From: Phoronis australis
Taxonomy: Eukaryota; Phoronida; Phoronidae
DNA length: 64,000 nt
Direction: 5' to 3'
Assembly (NCBI GenBank): GCA_002633005.1
Contig: NMRA01000328.1
Coordinates: 125,195 to 189,194, forward strand
The position numbers and the translations under genes were made by a program. Below are positions 1 through 11,229 of this stretch, piece by piece. How positions within the stretch are numbered: the first letter of the stretch is position 1; each line of letters starts with the position of its first letter. The notes under the pieces are model-generated. The model was not told the origin of the DNA. It did no database searches and saw only the letters and a list, made by a program, of their open reading frames with translations.

Positions 1-1075
1 AGATGCTATCCTCTCGTTTTTGGATTGATTCGATTTATTTTGCACCACCTAGTGGCCATTAATACTGTTTTGGAGACTGTTTTTTGGTGTCCGCCCTTCT
101 GTCAAACAAACCATTCTAAGGATGATTGTGGATGTTGACTTGTATGTTACTACTGTGAAGAGGACAGTTGACGATTATTTTCCGATGACTTCGACTACTG
201 TGGCACCTCCTAGTGGCAGTTTTGTTGAAACGTGAATGGCTGTATCTTCTAAACCCTCTGGAGGATCTTTATTAAATTTGTATAAAGTTGACAACGTACT
301 ATGATGACTTTCTGACAAATGCTGTGCTCCCTAGTGGTAATTTATTTTTTTCAGTTATCCTCTGTTTCTCTAAAGCTCCTTGATGGATATTTATGAAATT
401 TGGTAAATAGCTTTCTATTGAAACAATGATATGTTCCAATTTTCGGATGGATTTGGCATATTTTGTGCCATCTTCAGCGGCCATTTTTTTGTCTTTAGTC
501 CGTTTTTGGCATCCATCCCTCTATTAACCAAGGATGATTGTGGAAATTGGCATATATGTTATGTTCTTAGTGTGAAGAGGACGGTTGACGATGATTTTCC
601 GACAACTTTGACTACTGTGGTGCCTGCTAGTGGCAGTTATGTTTTTTATGCCCTCATAGCCCCCTAGTGGCAATTTCATTATTTTCTGTTTTCATCTGTT
701 TCTTTGAAGTTCCTTGACACATTTTTATGAAGTTTGGTAAATAGCTTCCATTTTCGGATGGCTTCAGTGTATTTTGTAACATCTAGTGGCCATTTTAATG
801 ATTCAAATAAACACACCTAGAAGTACTCCGTTTGTGGTGCATTGGTAGGTGCATTTCAATGCTCTGTGTTTCTCTTATTTGGATAAGCTGTTAGACTGCA
901 CAACAGTCAGTATGTCATTCTCTAGAACACCCTTTACATCGTCATCCTCCAAGTGTGGCAACAGTTTTCTGCCTTGTGAAGTTGACATAAGTTTCTATTT
1001 GGGGAGAGGGAGAGGTCTTTGCCATTTTTGATGGCAAGCACTGGCAAAAATAGTAAGGCATATGAGCAAAGGTCA
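1..1075. repeat. Duplicated copies of a dispersed 'CTAGTGGC' repeat family
   Basis: Two diverged head-to-tail copies lie about 411-421 bp apart. The segment beginning GGATGATTGTGG near 119 recurs near 530, followed in both by GTGAAGAGGAC, TTGACGAT and TTTTCCGA, then ACTACTGTGG and TAGTGGCAGTT. A third, shorter copy starts near 750. Related copies occur at about 10.84-11.06 kb, 12.50-13.27 kb and, in reverse orientation, 57.7-57.85 kb, so this is a dispersed family that happens to be tandem here. The ORFs in this stretch are short, lack codon structure and are not credible genes. The class of element (SINE, MITE or LINE tail) cannot be told from the sequence. Confidence 0.65.
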
Positions 1076-1077
1076 TA

Positions 1078-1262
1078 CCGTAAACGTTCGGGTTAACGCC
1101 CATGCTCAGTTAACCGCCCACCCCTTACTTTAGGTGAATTTTTGATTTAACCGCCCACTGCTCGGTTAAGCGCCCCCTGCAATTTTTGAAGATTTCCAGT
1201 TAAGTGGCCACCTCTCGGTTAAGCACCCACCTCTCGGTTAAGCGCCCATCCCCGACTTTTAA
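1078..1262 (+). repeat. Left inverted terminus with subterminal repeats
   Basis: After the 24-bp terminus, the motif TTAACCGCCCA or CGGTTAAGCGCCC occurs five to six times with short spacers. Such subterminal arrays often serve as transposase binding sites. Here that role is inferred from position only. Confidence 0.65.
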
Positions 1263-2600
1263 AGAATGAAGATTTTGCGCCCAGTGCTAAGGAACCGTGC
1301 AAACACAATGAGCGCAACGATGTCGGGCTTCCAAGACGGTGGTTTAGCAATGTGAATTACAATTCAAGTAAAGAGTTATTGTCTTGGGTCATGGACTCAC
1401 TTCAAAATATAATACTTGAACGTTTTTGTCACTTTATTTTCTTTCCATGTTTGCAAAGTTTAAAGGAGCATGCCACCCAAAAAACAACCTAATTTGTATC
1501 AATTTAGATCGAGTAGTTCTACTCCATAACGACATGTATGGTTGCGATACTTGACACCTGACGGCAGACGGAGGTGTTGAAATTATCCAATGACGTCATC
1601 GGTTTCACACGCAGTCTCTTCAGCAGTTCACAACACGGGTTACATGTGTCAGCTTATCGCTTGAAGTCATCGTTTAACACCAAAAAATCATCAAAATTCG
1701 ATGTGAAACCCTTAAACATACACAGATTTCTTATAAAAATGTGTTGTTTTATTTCGTTCTTACGGATTTATTGGTATTTGGACACACCGTAGCCTACAAA
1801 GTTCGACAGGCTAATAAGGTCCGTAGCAGGAGTTTGGGGTCTGTTCGGAGACAATTTCGAAGTATTTTCCGTGAGATACAGACAGGAGAACCTAAATCTG
1901 TGTTGTTTAGACTTGTGATTTTTTGAGTTCTCAACACAAAACGCTTGTTATCCTGGCCAGTGGCTTGGAGCCCGATCAGGCCTTTCGCGGCTGGCCGGAT
2001 TTACTTGAGTTATCCCGGCGGCCAGTGGCTCGGAAACTGATCAGACATCACGAACATAAACCAGCCAAACTTCAGTGGAAACTAAACTTCGAGTCAAGAA
2101 AATACTATACTAGTGAGCCAAAGTAATGTGCACGTGATTATGTTGGTGAATTAGCTACGAAACTGCAAATCTACTTACTCGTCGGGGCCGCGAATTCACT
2201 CGGGTTCTGCTTTGGCCACAGCACCGTCAGGGCAGAAGTTGTACATTGACAATCATTATTTGAGTAATGTAAACGTAAATAAAGATTCCCCTAACACCTG
2301 GCCGTGGGATGGAAATCGAGTTGTTTCACAACAGTTTCTGCCAGCAAACACTAAATTAGCATGAACTCACACGGCCTCGGTGTCCCGTCAATTAGTTTTA
2401 TTGCACCTAAAGCCGGTAAAGCAGTGATTAATTCATTGCTGGCTTCTCAAATCATTTGCACTCACGAACACTCCAAAGGCATTACAAATTGCATCTACTG
2501 AGACAGACTTTGTTTCAGTTGGTTAGGGTGAGAATAATTCATTTTGATACAGAACGCGCAGTAATAAACGCCAACATGGCAACTCACAATCCCGACTTAG

Positions 2601-2891
2601 GACAAGCTAGAGCTCATCAGTCCCGACTGCGCAGGTAGATCGTTAAGTTTTACACGCTATCAATTCAAACAGGAATACAATGATGAAGAAATACTAGAGA
2701 GGTGTCGTGAACAAGCTCAGACAACGGAGCGTATGGAGTTGTTTGGTAAGCCGGCATTCGTCAGGCACTGTCGACTGCAGGCCACAGACACGGAGATGTT
2801 TCACGGCCTTATACTTGCTATTTACAGCGTACATTTCATTCTTCACTACCATGAGCCACTTCCTAAGCATTTTGGACTCTCGAGGAAGTAA
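2601..2891 (+). other. Open frame of 96 codons inside the TA element, unidentified
   Basis: The frame is open from 2601 (directly after an AG that could be a splice acceptor) to a TAA at 2889. It has no ATG in its first half. The first part, with an acidic/polar run containing NDEEILERCREQAQTTERM, looks helical and coding-like; the rest looks random. A Kozak-like ATG lies just upstream at 2576 in another frame. It could be the remnant of an exon captured by the transposon, or chance. I recognise no family. Confidence 0.2.
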
Positions 2892-3779
2892 AAAAAAACC
2901 GATATACCCGCTTTCCTCACAGCTGCTTAGGTCGGACAAGCGGGAACGATGCACCGCAACGTAGCGGCATTCACTCTGCAAACGAACCACTGACGTCACT
3001 AGCGTCTTTTCTCACCTTCCTCACAGGTTAACGCGACACCTCTTGGCAAGGTAAGGTCGACCGTATGCGAGGCGATGTGGATATAGACTGATTAAGACGG
3101 CAAAAAAGACTAATTAAATCGGGTGGCATTCTCCTTTAAGAACGCCGCTGGCATCGAAACCTCCGCTTTCAGCGACTTTGTCTGCCACGCTGAGTTTCCG
3201 TCTGCAGTGCACTAGATAAAACATATATTCAAAAAAATCAGGCCAGAGAAATGTGACAATGGTTTTGCCAACCCTCCAAATTCTATTAAGGCTCTCGTAT
3301 TTTGAACAAATCTCACAACTCACGGAAAGATGTCAAATTCTCAATATTTTGATGAATGTAACTGCCGGGTTACAGAAGATGTGTGGCGACCTAAGGGACA
3401 GTACAAGTGCCTTGCTGAGTTACCGATTTCGTTGCTGCCTATCAATTTCTGAATTCAAATGTTGGCAATAATGTATGTTTGTGTATGATCTTGAGGTAAT
3501 AAAACACTGCTAGTCAAATTTTGTTTTTCGCTTATTGCATCTCAGTCAAACTGGCGTTAGCAGATTTAACTAATGTCGCTGGCTCACCATTTCTTGCGTC
3601 AGCCCCCACGTAAGCGTGACTGTATGAATTATCGTTTCCACATCCCCTTCGCGGGTGAGAATTTTACACGTTTGACACGCTTTTGAGCGTGTCAAACGTG
3701 TAAAAAAAATGTAATACGTGTCAAAATTGCCACGCTAACGTGTAAAACGTGTAAAAACATGACACGCTAGCTTGTCAAA

Positions 3780-3978
3780 CGTGTAAAATTTGCCACGTTA
3801 GCGTGTCAAACATGTAAAATTTGCCACGTTAGCGTGTCAAACGTGTAAAATTTGCCACGTTAGCGTGTCAAACGTGTAAAATTTGACACGTTAGCGTGTC
3901 AAACGTGTAAAATTTGCCACGTTAGCGTGTCAAACGTGTAAAATTTGACACGCTAGCATGTCAAACGTGTAAAATATG
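3780..3978 (+). repeat. 31-bp tandem array (GTGTCAAACGTGTAAAATTTG)
   Basis: About six near-identical 31-bp units; for example the word TTTGCCACG recurs at 3789 and 3820. Units alternate between TTTGCCACGTTAGC and TTTGACACGCTAGC, so a full palindrome GACACGCTAGCGTGTC appears in some of them. This is the regular part of the left arm of the foldback-like element. Confidence 0.85.
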
Positions 3979-4975
3979 ATAGAACTCTTCAATAAAGATA
4001 CAATTTAAATAGGCTTGGCAGTTCTGAAAAGGCCACTGGGAGGTAATCACCCAATTTGAATGATTAAACATGTTCCCTTGATAACATCAAAGAGTTTGCA
4101 ACAAAAGTTTTCACTGCCTATTCAAATATCCAAATACTGAGTTGGAATTGGTTTAGCTGTCAGAGAGTGCAGTCCTGTCAGGAGAGCACTTATGAAGTAT
4201 GGTTTTCGAGTGTGGTGCAGCTCTAACAGAAGTTTAGTATGTATATCCTCTGGTTCACAGTGGCTTGATAAACTTTTCTTGCAAATGGTCCTTCTTTTTA
4301 CAGGTAAGTTTGATTGTAAAAGAAAACAAGAGTCAGTAGAAACTGTTGACTATGCAGTTAATACATGTATATGAAGTTGGAACGCCTCTCATCTTCAGTA
4401 GTATATCAATTCATAATATTGTTGTTATTGGATCAACTCACATTTTGTGTCATCTTGAATGAGGATAAGACATTGTGTGTAGAGGTTTGGGCTGCAAAAT
4501 CAACATGAACTCAATGTTGTGACAAATGTTGAATCACTCTTGGTAATTCAAAGATGTTACAAAGTGCGTCTGTTCTTTACTTCATAAACTGTCTTCAAGC
4601 AACTGGCCTGACTCAAAAGCTTAGACTTATATGCATATATATAGCAGCTTAAGCACTTCAAATTTGTATGTTGAACCATTTTATTATTGCTGTGTTAATG
4701 TTATTCTAGATGAAATTAAATTTAGTGACAATAGTATGTGGTAAGAGTTGGATAGTTACATTATTCTTTTAATGATTCTATATCATTATCACATTTTGGA
4801 TTATTTACATCAACAGTAACAATAAACTGTGACTTAAAGAAGAAATCCCTTTATACATTTGCTTTCAGTATGGATTAATATGGTGGATGGTGAGCTGCTA
4901 TAAACAAGAACATTATGGCTTGTACACGGCCTCAGGCTAAATGTAGGGTCGCTACCATGGCAATGACACAGATTA

Positions 4976-5460
4976 CAGGCTAGCGTGTCAAAAGCGCCAC
5001 GTTTGACACGCTAGGGTGTCAAAAGTGCCACGTTTTTGCCACGTTTTGGCAAGCCACATTCGACACGCTATCGCCACGTTTGACACGCTAGCGTGTCAAA
5101 AGTGCCACGTTTTTGCCACGTTTTGGCACGCCACGTTCGACACGCTATCGCCACGTTTTACACGCTTATCGCCACGTTTGACACGCTAGCGTGTCAAAAG
5201 TGCCACGTTTTTGCCACGTTTTGGCACGCCACGTTCGACACGCTATCGCCACGTTTTACACGCTTATCGCCACGTTTGACACGCTAAGCGTGTCAAAGGT
5301 GGAGTATTGGAATGAAAATTGCACGTTTTTGCCACGTTCTTGACACGTTTGACACGCTACATTTTACACGTTTGACACGCCACGTTTTACACGTTTGACA
5401 CGTTTTTAGAGCGTTCCAATACTCCACGTTTTTAGAGCGTGTCAAACGTGTCAAATTCTC
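4976..5460 (+). repeat. 98-bp tandem array built on a GACACGCTAGCGTGTC palindrome
   Basis: The 22-bp perfect palindrome centred on GCTAGC (TTTGACACG.. on each side) lies at 5079-5100 and 5177-5198, and with one extra base at 5275-5297, giving a 98-bp period. Between palindromes are repeated words GCCACGTTTT, GGCACGCCACGTTCG and CGCTTATCGCCACG. Short frames read through this array because of its periodicity. They are not genes. Confidence 0.85.
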
Positions 5461-6804
5461 ACCCGGGTTTTTTGCCATCCAGAATAATTTTGTTTATACA
5501 TTGGTCAGCTTCAGCCTGAACAAAAATTCTTACCATTCGAGTCTGAAATATCTACGACGTAGACTGACTGAAAATTGGCGATAATGGGTAGGAGATTCAC
5601 GCAGCTAGCTACGGGCATGGGCTTAGGGAACATTGAGCCGGGAAATATCGGAATAGACTTGACATACCAGTTTTGCGGAACATTGGCAACGGAGGAACAT
5701 CGTAAAGAACTGGGTCTTTTGTAACAACAGCTTAAAGTACATAGTCACTGACGCCCGTTTTTGTTACTTAGGACTGTCGCTATTCTCTTTGGTGACTTTG
5801 TAGTGGTGCACTTGCGCAAGTTCCCACACTTTGGAGTGCATGTTACCTTGACACCAACATGTGATTGACAGGTGACTCACACGTAGGCCCTGCGTGCGTG
5901 CTGAATCCGCCGCTATCTTTGGCCATAGAAACGAGATGCATATCGAAAGAGGCCATGGCATTTCCAGGTCACGATTGGCAGCCGACTGAGACATTGCGCA
6001 CTAACAGCGGGACCGAACAGTGCCGTAGTGCGATATTGCAAGTGATATAAATAGGATAATCTGGACATCTTGCATGAAAAATAAATGTTTTTCTACCACG
6101 AAGTTTGGTAAGGTGATCGTTTAAGAATGAAACATCGCTGTTTTGTGGCTTTTTATCATAAATTTATGCCGTGGCTCAAAATTTTATTCTTGATTGACGA
6201 GTGGTTCACGGCCACTTTAAACCCCAATTCTTGTCTTAGGCCTACTTCTTTGCCAAGCATGTTTGGCTCAACGGCAAGAGAGCAATGCCGGGCGGTCGAG
6301 ATAAAACAGCTAGCTGCACAACCATACGCTGAAAATGTCATTGAGTCACGGAGTGTCGACTATAAACATCCCAAACACAAAAAAAATCTGAATTAACTTT
6401 ATTACAACTAATTTGAAAACTGCTCTCTGACTATGAACTTGGCAGCTAGTATGAGACTGTAACCATAAATTTGATGTCTGCTGTGACCTCTGCAACACGT
6501 GAAGTTTGCACGCACGCACTTTAGCAAGGTCACATCTTGAAATAGTTGCAATTCAAGTAGAGGCTACGTGGTCAGTGGTCGTCTGCGCTCTGCAGGGCAA
6601 ATTAACAAGACCGCAGGACGTCACGGGTTATTACTCAGCAATTCTGTAAATTTAATAGTGAATAACTAATCTGAGTGCAAGAGAACCTTTGTTGGGATCA
6701 TCCGCTGTTATGACATTTTTCCCGTCATGTGGCGACGTGACGATAACGCTCTTTGAAAAGTGCTACGCGTTCTGAGTGCGTGTGTGGTGTGGGGACTTAG
6801 ATCA

Positions 6805-6932
6805 CGAGGTAAGATTAACCGCCCAGGGCGGTTGTCTGTTGTAATAAGTGCCCATGTTCGGTTAACCGCCCACCCCCGATTTTTTGGGTTTACCAATTTA
6901 ACCGCCCAGGGCGTTAACCCGAACGTTTACGG
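6805..6932 (-). repeat. Right inverted terminus with subterminal repeats
   Basis: Mirror of the left terminus: CGTTTACGG at the outer edge, then GGGCGTTAACCCG, and inside it TTAACCGCCCA repeats including the palindrome AACCGCCCAGGGCGGTT. TA follows immediately at 6933. Confidence 0.65.
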
Positions 6933-8534
6933 TATTCACGCTGCCGTGCGATAATTTTGCTGAACTATAACTCCGAAGTTGATGGGAACACCGACGCTTA
7001 ACTTCGCAGTGAACCACAATTAAGATCGAAGCTCTGGTACTAGTGAAGTTAACTGTATGGGAAAGGACCTAAATTTGGCAGTTATATGGGGTTCATAAAG
7101 AACTGCTTTCACTGGCCTTGCATGTCAATTTCAAAAAGCTTACAGTATTGTATGTGAATGATACTCATGATTTACAACTGCCAACAAAATTCTAAGCCAC
7201 CTCTGTGGAATAGTTGCCTTCTCCAAGCCCAAAATTTTATAATGTTGGTTCCAAAACCCAATTGTGTGTAGTGTCATAGTGTCCAGATATGTGATGTATG
7301 GTCAAAAGTCTGTCTTATCCATGTGTAGCTTGTCTGAATTGATCATTCAGGCTTTTAGGTAAACCCCCACTGACAATGTCTATAACAATTTTTTAAACTC
7401 CTATGCTTGACTTAATGTACGAGAATGGTATATGCACAGTAAAATTAAAAACATCTGATAATTTTCCTACAGAGTAAGTACATTTATCAAGTTTTGTTTT
7501 GCCTGGGTAACTGATAACTGTCTTTGTAAAGCAAATGGAAGACAGTTATTTTAATTGGATAACCAAGTGAACATTTCTGTAGCTCGCAAACCACCTGTTG
7601 ATGGGAGTTGGATCATTAAATTCCTATATCATTACTAATTTAATAGTTTTCATTGGTAGTGCTGACAACAGAGAACATCTCAAACCATCTGCCGTTGATT
7701 GGGACCTGTTATAACATAGCCCATGATTGTCAACAAAAGAAACCCGCTTCAGGAATGGCAGATGAAGATCCATTGTTCTTGCAGTGAAGTTTTTGTTAAG
7801 AAACATGAAACCTGTGTTTGCATTTTTTTTCATAGAAGCTGCAGTCCATTTATTATTGTATTGTTTGAAAGTTTCTTATTCATGTTTTTGTCTCACATGT
7901 GTGTCTCAATGATCAGAATGCATCATAACAAGTGTGAAGAGATATTTTCTGCTTTCCAGTTCTAATTTTATGGCACTGTGCGTAAGTTTAATGGTCAGTT
8001 GACTTTGTGATGTGACCTGTTGATAAATGAATGAATTGACATGTTTTTGTTCTTCAAACCTGTTATGGATGCATATTTCCACTCTCCAATAGCAGCTAAA
8101 ATGATGGTTGTGACAACAATAGGTTTGAATACAAAAAATACAAAACTTGATATGGTTCACTGTCATGTCATAAAAAGCTTCTTGACCAAAGTTTCAGTTT
8201 GGTGAAGAAAATCATGCAGTCACATTACCTTCAACCTGCAGTCTTCAAGTAATCTGGCAGGAATCACATCAGCAGTAAACTAAGAATTGACAATTTACTG
8301 TACAAGTATTTATATACTATAACACATTTAGTGTGCTTGTCCTTTCCCATCACTTCTTTTCTGTTGAGCAGTGGGGACTATTGGCAACAAACACTATGCC
8401 ATATGCCATGTAGCCAGTCGTGCTCATGTACCGTCAACCACAATTAAACTGTAACGCTGTCACAGAAACACATTTCAATGGTGTTTTAAGCACTTCTTAT
8501 AGGATTATATGTGTATAAACTTTTCCTTGTTCAG

Positions 8535-8584
8535 AAGAATCATTGTCATCCTCTAGAATGCAAGGCCTAGATTTCTCTCTGAAG
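8535..8584 (+). other. Possible 50-bp micro-exon
   Basis: A pyrimidine-rich tract ends in TTGTTCAG, followed by 50 bases and a good donor GTATGC. One frame is open across it and encodes a serine-rich peptide with SLSSSRMQGLDFSLK. It ends in phase 0, whereas the exon at 14906 begins in phase 1, so the two cannot be joined directly. The evidence is weak and is splice-site pattern only. Confidence 0.12.
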
Positions 8585-9234
8585 GTATGCATATTAATTA
8601 TGCCTCAATTTGAGTGATTAAAGTGTAGTGAACCATCCAATAATTACAGGTAAAAGTGTTTGAAGTCACTGCATAGGCAGGTGGGAGAACAATGGTTGAT
8701 TAGCATGCCCACCTGTTGTTGATATTATTCAAAGGAACACTGAGGCATCTGTTCATGAATTTGTCAGCATTGCGATTGGCTGAAATTGTGTCGAAACTCA
8801 GGGATGAACTCTTCTATGGCATAGTCCGTTCAAAGTAACGCATCTTATAATTATGTATTTGAAGTTATAAGACTCGTATTTCAGAGTCGATAATTCTCCG
8901 TATTAACCTTTCATACATTCTTATTGACCGGTTCCATGGTAATGCAATTTTGTTTAAGTTTTTAAAAACTTTTGTGATGTAATGCAGAAGTCATGGTGAT
9001 TTGATCATGCAGGGGATTTTCATGTTTCCAAGTCACTATTTTACCTCTGCAGCACCAGCACATCATCACCACACCCAAAAGTGTTCTCAGCTTTTTTGAG
9101 TCATCTGGATTCTGACGTCGCAGTTGCATTTAAATAATTCAAAAATACAAACATGCAGGTGAATGCAAACCTGCATCAAGACATGGTAGTTCCTACTGTC
9201 ATATTATTGCACAAATGGTGTGTTATTGTTATTG

Positions 9235-9432
9235 TTATTAAAGGCTGAAATGTTCACCCACTTTCAATACATGTCATTTGTGCGTTATTGAAGGCTGAAA
9301 TGTTCACCCACTTTCAATACATGCCATTTGTGTGTTATTAAAGGCTGAAATGTTCACGACTTTCAATACATGTCATTTATATGTCATTAAAGGCTGAAAT
9401 GTTCACCCACTTTCAGTACATGTCATTTGTGT
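9235..9432 (+). repeat. 50-bp minisatellite, four copies
   Basis: Four head-to-tail copies of a unit starting TTATTAAAGGCTGAAATG and ending CATTTGTGTG, about 50 bp each, with a 1-bp deletion in the third copy. No coding potential. Confidence 0.9.
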
Positions 9433-10839
9433 GTACTTTAGCGCATGCATGCTGAGAGTGGTGACATGCAGCTTGCGATTGCATTGATATTCCGATGTTT
9501 AATGTTGAAGTTTCCGCCTCTTATTGTGAAGCGATTGTGACTCACAAATAGGAGTAGGGATGCACAGTCACATCAACTTTTCAAAAAATTTACAGGTCTT
9601 GATTTTTTTTGCGATTCAAGTAACCACAAGGGCAATTTACCACTTGAAATTTTACTAAATTATGTTTTTGGATTAATCAGTTTGCTCCAAAAAGGGTAGG
9701 CTCATTGTATGCTAATAGGGAGTTGGAAAGGGTTGTGATTGACTAGGTCTATCGCCAGATAATTTTCGAAATGCTTAGTAATTTACAACTCTACGTCAGT
9801 GTGGTGTAATTATGATTATACTTTTTAAGTTTGGCATTTTGATTTTATTTGACCTGTTCCAAAATGTTACAATGACATCATACAAAAAATGAATAACCAA
9901 ATGACACTTGTAGATCGTTTTACTGACCCCAAAAAATTTAATGACCTCGGCTGACCCCTTCGACTATCACATTTTTGAGCCATGAAAACCAACACATTGA
10001 CCTCAGGACAAAATCATTAATTGTATCATTTATTGTTTCAAGTTGATGAATAATTTCTGGATGTAATAAAGAATACACAAAAGAATGGCGTTTGCCTTGT
10101 GAAATCATTTCCATAATTTAAAACAGTTTAATATTTCTGTTGACTGATTGTAATTGCTAAATAAAACATGGTGGATTTTTAGAGCCCAAAATTAAGAAAC
10201 CACAGTGATTTCAAAACTTTCAAAGGATATGTATTTGGGCAGATTGGATATATCCCACATCAAGAGAGAATTGTGATTGCTGTGACTTAGTGTAAAACTC
10301 TTGGAAAGTTGTAATTACATAGGAGTTTATATTGACATTGACATCTGTAACCCTGATTTGTAAATCTACATTGAGAGCCTGTGTCTTAAATAGTGTCCTG
10401 TTACACAACATGTAATACTTTTTGTTACAGATTGTCCAGTGGCAGAAATGTAATTTCCATTCATCTATTTTTATGAATGTGACAATCTTTTAGCAGATAT
10501 AAGTCTGTTTACCAAGGTTTGTCTTTAGACAAGTACCTTTAACCAAACATGCCTGAATATAGCCCTGTAATCACTATTATACCATATCATCCTGGATAAC
10601 CTTGTGATAAACGCACTGTTTTGGGCCATTTAGTTCTCCACTCTATTGAAGTTTGTCATTTTATCTGCTTCGTACCATTGATACCTAGTTGAGAGAGTTT
10701 GCCTTGCGAGATCTTAATCGTCGATTTCGGAAAATCCTTCACTCCACAGTTTGCCTGTCTGATACATTAAGTAGTCCCTGGTGATCATGGAAAATGAGGA
10801 TGATTGCGGCCATCATTAAGAAATTCATTTTCATGCACT

Positions 10840-11060
10840 CACACATACATGGTACTGTCATATTTGTACGGGTGTGCTGTATCTCCTAAACCCTTACAGG
10901 ATCTTCATGAAATTTGGCAGATGTGTAGTTCTATGGAGTTGACGACGAATTCCGGGAACTTTTGGATATACCCAACAACCAGTGTCCCCAGTGGCTTTTT
11001 CTGGTTTACCCTGTATTTTTTAATTTGGTAAATAGGTTGCTATTGAGATGACATTAACAG
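10840..11060 (+). repeat. Copy of the 'CTAGTGGC' dispersed repeat
   Basis: The phrases GTGTGCTGTATCTCCTAAAC, GGATCTTCATGAAATTTGGC and CCCCAGTGGC follow the same order as in the copies at the left edge of the window. Divergence is considerable. Confidence 0.5.
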
Positions 11061-11191
11061 ACGTAGGATGGGACAAGATGCCCGAGCTAAGGGAGAACGT
11101 CCATAATTTTGTTTCCTGTTGAACTTTCAACTCAGAAAGTGAGTGAGGAATGACTCTCTTCCAGTCAAGTGAGTATCTTATTTAATTATCA

Positions 11192-11229
11192 CTAGTCGTT
11201 ACCCGTGCTTAAGCACGGGTAGCAGCTAG
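11192..11229 (+). mobile_element. Helitron-like 3' hairpin ending in CTAG
   Basis: A perfect palindrome containing CCCGTGCTTAAGCACGGG (22 bp in full, 11200-11221) is followed four bases later by CTAG and then T. Helitrons end in a GC-rich hairpin shortly before CTRR and insert between A and T, so this could be a 3' terminus. The gap between hairpin and CTAG is shorter than the usual 10-12 bases, and CTAG also precedes the hairpin, so a small palindromic element is an alternative. Confidence 0.35.

Larger units (their letters stand above)
3652..5465. mobile_element. Foldback-like element with palindromic repeat arms
   Basis: The left end CGGGTGAGAATTTTACACG is matched by the reverse complement of the right end (CACGT..AATTCTCACCCG), and both run on as ACGTTTGACACGC. 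The left arm (to about 3978) is an array of 31-bp units containing GTGTCAAACGTGTAAAATTT. The right arm (from about 4976) is built from the same words in 98-bp units. Between the arms lies about 1 kb of AT-rich single-copy-looking DNA. The architecture, long inverted arms made of tandem repeats around a spacer, fits a foldback or large MITE-type element. No clear target duplication is visible at the borders and no protein is encoded. It sits inside the 1078-6932 element. Confidence 0.65.
1078..6932. mobile_element. 5.86 kb DNA transposon with long inverted ends and TA target duplication
   Basis: The left end reads CCGTAAACGTTCGGGTTAAC and the right end is its reverse complement, continuing to GCCC (24 bp perfect). 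The dinucleotide TA flanks both ends (1076-1077 and 6933-6934), as in Tc1/mariner-type insertions, including pogo/Tigger. Inside each end are several subterminal copies of CGGTTAAGCGCCC / TTAACCGCCCA (1078-1262 and about 6805-6932). No transposase with a DDE-type catalytic core is visible, so the copy looks non-autonomous. It carries a second element at 3652-5465 and some coding-like debris near 2.6 kb. The superfamily call rests only on the TA duplication and the end structure. Confidence 0.7.

Noticed and set aside
20-830. LTR retrotransposon, because of two direct copies about 411 bp apart
   Set aside because: No internal retroviral genes, primer-binding site or TG..CA ends; the copies belong to a dispersed repeat.
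2694-2999. 101-codon minus frame at 2.7-3.0 kb
   Set aside because: No motif, no promoter or splice context; overlaps the plus frame at 2601-2891, which reads more like protein.
5093-5478. Repeat-rich frames on both strands in the 98-bp array
   Set aside because: Low-complexity readings of palindromic tandem repeats, not proteins.
9235-9432. CRISPR-like regular spacing of repeats
   Set aside because: The whole 50-bp unit is repeated without variable spacers, and the DNA is animal; it is a minisatellite.
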